NCBI GenBank assembly: GCA_030641505.1
Contig: DAOWHI010000106.1
Location: 1-8,465 of the forward strand
Direction of reading: 5' to 3'
Origin: Gemmatimonadota bacterium
Lineage (GTDB): Bacteria > Gemmatimonadota > Gemmatimonadetes > JACCXV01 > JAHWKZ01
Length of the DNA: 8,465 nucleotides
Below, one piece after another: positions 6,478 through 8,465 of the stretch. Numbering within the stretch: the first letter of the stretch is position 1; every line of letters begins with the position of its first letter. The translations under genes were made by a program, and so were the position numbers. The notes beneath the pieces were generated by a model, which did not search any database, had not been told where the DNA came from, and saw only the letters and a program-made list of their open reading frames with translations.

Positions 6478-8280
6478 GTGAGCGGCACCATAGACGAACC
6501 GCTGCACGCGCCCTACGACGCCCGGGTGGCGCGACGGTTGCTGATGTTCCTGATCCCGTACCGGCGGCGCGTCGCCGCAGCGTTGGTGTTGCTACTTGCA
6601 CTCGCTGCCATCGCGGCGTTTCAGCCGTACCTCGTCAAGGTCGCCATCGATAGCCACATCGCCACCGGTGACTTGGCAGGCCTGTACGGGATCGCACTCC
6701 TTTACCTCGGGCTGCTCGTGCTCGAACTCGGTGTCGCCTACGGTGAGACGTACCTGACCGCCTGGGTAGGCCAGCGTGCCATGCACGATCTGCGTGAACA
6801 GCTGTTCGAGCGTCTTCAGCGGTTGCCGGTGGCTTTCTTCGATCGTCAGCCGATCGGTCGATTGGTGACACGCGTCACCTCGGACGTCGAAGTGCTGAAC
6901 GAGCTCTTCTCGTCTGGCGTCGTGGCCGTGCTCAGCGACGGTTTGATGCTGGTTGCTATCGCCATCATGATGTTCGCGGTCAACACCGAGCTGGCCATTA
7001 TCACGCTCCTGGTTGTCCCACTAGTGCTCGCGATCTCGTTTCCACTCAGACGCCGCATGCGCGACGCGCAGCGCGAGATCCGGCGCCAGTTGGCAAGGCT
7101 CAATGCCTACCTTCAGGAGCGCGTTTCGGGTCTGGTAGTCGTCCAGCTATTCCGTCAAGAGCGCGCGAGTGCGGATGAGTTCGCGGGCATCAATCGCGAG
7201 CATCAGGCTGCGCAGCTCGAGTCAGTGCACTACTACGCCTTGTTCTACCCGTTGATCGAGTTGGTGGGGGCGCTTGCAGTCGCGCTCATCGTTTGGTATG
7301 GCGGCGGCGAGATCCTGAGGGGAGCTCTGACGTTCGGCGCGTTAGTCGCCTTTCTCCAATACGCCCAGAAGTTCTTTCGTCCAATTCGGGATCTGGCCGA
7401 GAAGTACAATCTGCTGCAAGCGGCGATGGCGTCGGGGGAACGTCTGATCACACTACTCGACGAACCGCTGCCGCCGACACCGATCCGTGACGGGCGGCAG
7501 CTGCCACAGCCGCGCGGCGAGATCGTTTTCGACGATGTCTGGTTCCGATACGTGTCAGACCCCTGGGTGCTTCGCGGAGTGTCGTTTGGTGTCCGTCGCG
7601 GCGAGAAGCTGGCGCTGGTAGGCCCCACCGGGTCCGGAAAGACGACTTGCGCCAGTCTCCTATGCGGGTTCTATGAACCAACCAAGGGTCGAGTCTTGCT
7701 CGACGGACTCGATGTGCGTGAGTACCCGCGGGCCGAGCTCAGTCGTCGAGTCGGTCTCGTTCTGCAAGACGTTTTTCTGTTCTCGCGGCCGGTAGCCGAC
7801 AACGTTCATCTCGACTCGGCTAGCGTGGATGAACGCGAAGTCGCTGCGGCTCTAGCCGCGATCGGCGCTGATGGATTCGTCACCGAACTCCCCGATGGTG
7901 CCAATACCGAGGTCGGCGAGCGGGGCCGTTCGCTCTCGACCGGTCAGAAGCAGCTCGTCGCGTTTGCCCGGGTCCTGGCCCACGATCCCCCGGTGCTGGT
8001 GCTGGACGAGGCGACGTCGAGCGTGGACAGCGCTAGCGAGGCGCTGATTGAGCAGGCGATCGGACAGCTGATGACTGATAGGTCATCGATCGTCATCGCT
8101 CACCGGTTGTCGACGATTCGCCGCGTTGATCAGATCGTCGTCGTCCACAAGGGAACGGTGTGCGAGCGCGGGACCCACCAGCAACTGCTGGCTCGCGAGG
8201 GCGTTTACGCGCGATTATACGAACTCCAGTTTGCTGATCAGGAGGGTCGGTCTCGACGCTTGGCGGGCGAGCCGACATGA
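6478..8280 (+). CDS. ABC exporter half-transporter, catalytic-site subunit (MdlB/YheH/TM288-like)
   Basis: The 600-residue protein has a type I exporter membrane domain, with helices at roughly 31-53, 69-91, 145-168, 170-190, 254-276 and 282-303. It carries the subfamily segment FFDRQPIGRLVTRVTSDVE near 120-138. The nucleotide-binding domain has Walker A GPTGSGKT at 382-389 (Lys388), Q-loop Gln430 in LQDVFLFS, Walker B VLVLDE with Asp510 and the catalytic Glu511, D-loop SSVD at 514-517 and switch His542. The signature is LSTGQ (486-490) rather than LSGGQ. Intact catalytic Glu plus a variant signature is the mirror image of the half-transporter at 3495-5237. Together they would make one consensus ATP site (this Walker A/B with the other's LSGGQ) and one degenerate site. 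Substrate is unknown. Its stop codon overlaps the next start as ATGA, so the downstream gene is probably in the same operon. Confidence 0.93.
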   Translation: MSGTIDEPLHAPYDARVARRLLMFLIPYRRRVAAALVLLLALAAIAAFQPYLVKVAIDSHIATGDLAGLYGIALLYLGLLVLELGVAYGETYLTAWVGQRAMHDLREQLFERLQRLPVAFFDRQPIGRLVTRVTSDVEVLNELFSSGVVAVLSDGLMLVAIAIMMFAVNTELAIITLLVVPLVLAISFPLRRRMRDAQREIRRQLARLNAYLQERVSGLVVVQLFRQERASADEFAGINREHQAAQLESVHYYALFYPLIELVGALAVALIVWYGGGEILRGALTFGALVAFLQYAQKFFRPIRDLAEKYNLLQAAMASGERLITLLDEPLPPTPIRDGRQLPQPRGEIVFDDVWFRYVSDPWVLRGVSFGVRRGEKLALVGPTGSGKTTCASLLCGFYEPTKGRVLLDGLDVREYPRAELSRRVGLVLQDVFLFSRPVADNVHLDSASVDEREVAAALAAIGADGFVTELPDGANTEVGERGRSLSTGQKQLVAFARVLAHDPPVLVLDEATSSVDSASEALIEQAIGQLMTDRSSIVIAHRLSTIRRVDQIVVVHKGTVCERGTHQQLLAREGVYARLYELQFADQEGRSRRLAGEPT

Positions 8281-8465
8281 GCGGCTTCGATTGGGAACAA
8301 CGGTTGATGGAGCTCCGTGCACGGCACGTTCCAGACGCCCGTTTGGGGGTGTGGGACATCACCGTTGAACGCATGGCGAGCGATGGCGTGCGCTTGAGCG
8401 GTGCGACGACATCCGCCGAGGGGCTTGCCGAGCTCCAAGCCAAAGCCGGCGAACACGCCGAGATC
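8277..8465 (+). CDS. unrecognised protein, N-terminal 63 residues, partial
   Basis: An open frame starts at ATG 8277, overlapping the stop of the ABC gene as ATGA, and runs to the window edge without a stop. The visible 63 residues begin MSGFDWEQRL, with no signal peptide or membrane helix. The stretch LGVWDITVERMASDGVRLSGATTSAEGLAEL has the alternating pattern of a small beta/alpha module, loosely like a BON domain or the N-terminal module of some SH3/NlpC-P60 cell-wall hydrolases. That resemblance is from memory and weak; I do not name a function. The overlap argues strongly that the gene is real and coexpressed with the exporter subunit. Confidence 0.65.
   Translation, partial: MSGFDWEQRLMELRARHVPDARLGVWDITVERMASDGVRLSGATTSAEGLAELQAKAGEHAEI

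Noticed and set aside
1..8465. HIP1-like repeat (GCGATCGC) as the cause of the GATC excess
   Set aside because: Only two copies of the octamer were seen, so the excess is of the tetramer and not of a HIP1-type element.

Overview
This GC-rich window (about 60% G+C by eye) comes from a bacterium with a Gram-negative-type envelope: it has two lipoboxes, periplasmic signal peptides and a membrane-anchored thiol oxidoreductase. Three of the genes use GTG starts. The combination (glycine-zipper lipoprotein with a long acidic/Pro-Thr linker, GC-rich coding, NfeD-type protease, MdlAB-like exporter) reminds me of Gemmatimonadota or a neighbouring phylum. That placement is an impression, not something the sequence proves.

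Layout, left to right. (1) Minus strand, 1-781: N-terminal 260 residues of an NfeD/ClpP-class membrane serine protease, running off the left edge. (2) Plus strand, 812-2521: complete secreted gamma-glutamyltransferase, divergent from (1) with only 30 bp between start codons. (3) Minus strand, 2573-3496: lipoprotein with a beta-rich VirB10-like segment and a glycine zipper. (4) Plus strand, 3495-5237: ABC exporter half-transporter with a degenerate catalytic position (Asp for Glu); its ATG overlaps the start codon of (3) on a GCATGC palindrome. (5) Minus strand, 6286-5244: two overlapping genes, a small lipoprotein and a membrane-anchored DsbA-like thioredoxin-fold protein. (6) Plus strand, 6478-8280: the second ABC half-transporter, with an intact catalytic Glu but a variant signature (LSTGQ). 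(7) Plus strand, 8277-8465: start of an unrecognised gene coupled to (6) by an ATGA overlap.

How they fit together. Genes 4 and 6 have exactly complementary defects, so they very probably form one heterodimeric ABC exporter with one consensus and one degenerate ATP site, as in MdlAB, YheIH or TM287/288. Unusually, the two subunit genes are separated by the opposite-strand lipoprotein/DsbA-like pair. Nearly all products act at or outside the cytoplasmic membrane. Strand switches at almost every gene and there is very little intergenic DNA; the only sizeable gap is about 190 bp (6287-6477). I see no tRNA, rRNA, CRISPR array, insertion sequence, phage gene or integration site. No clearly new system is evident; the oddities are in gene arrangement and overlapping control signals.
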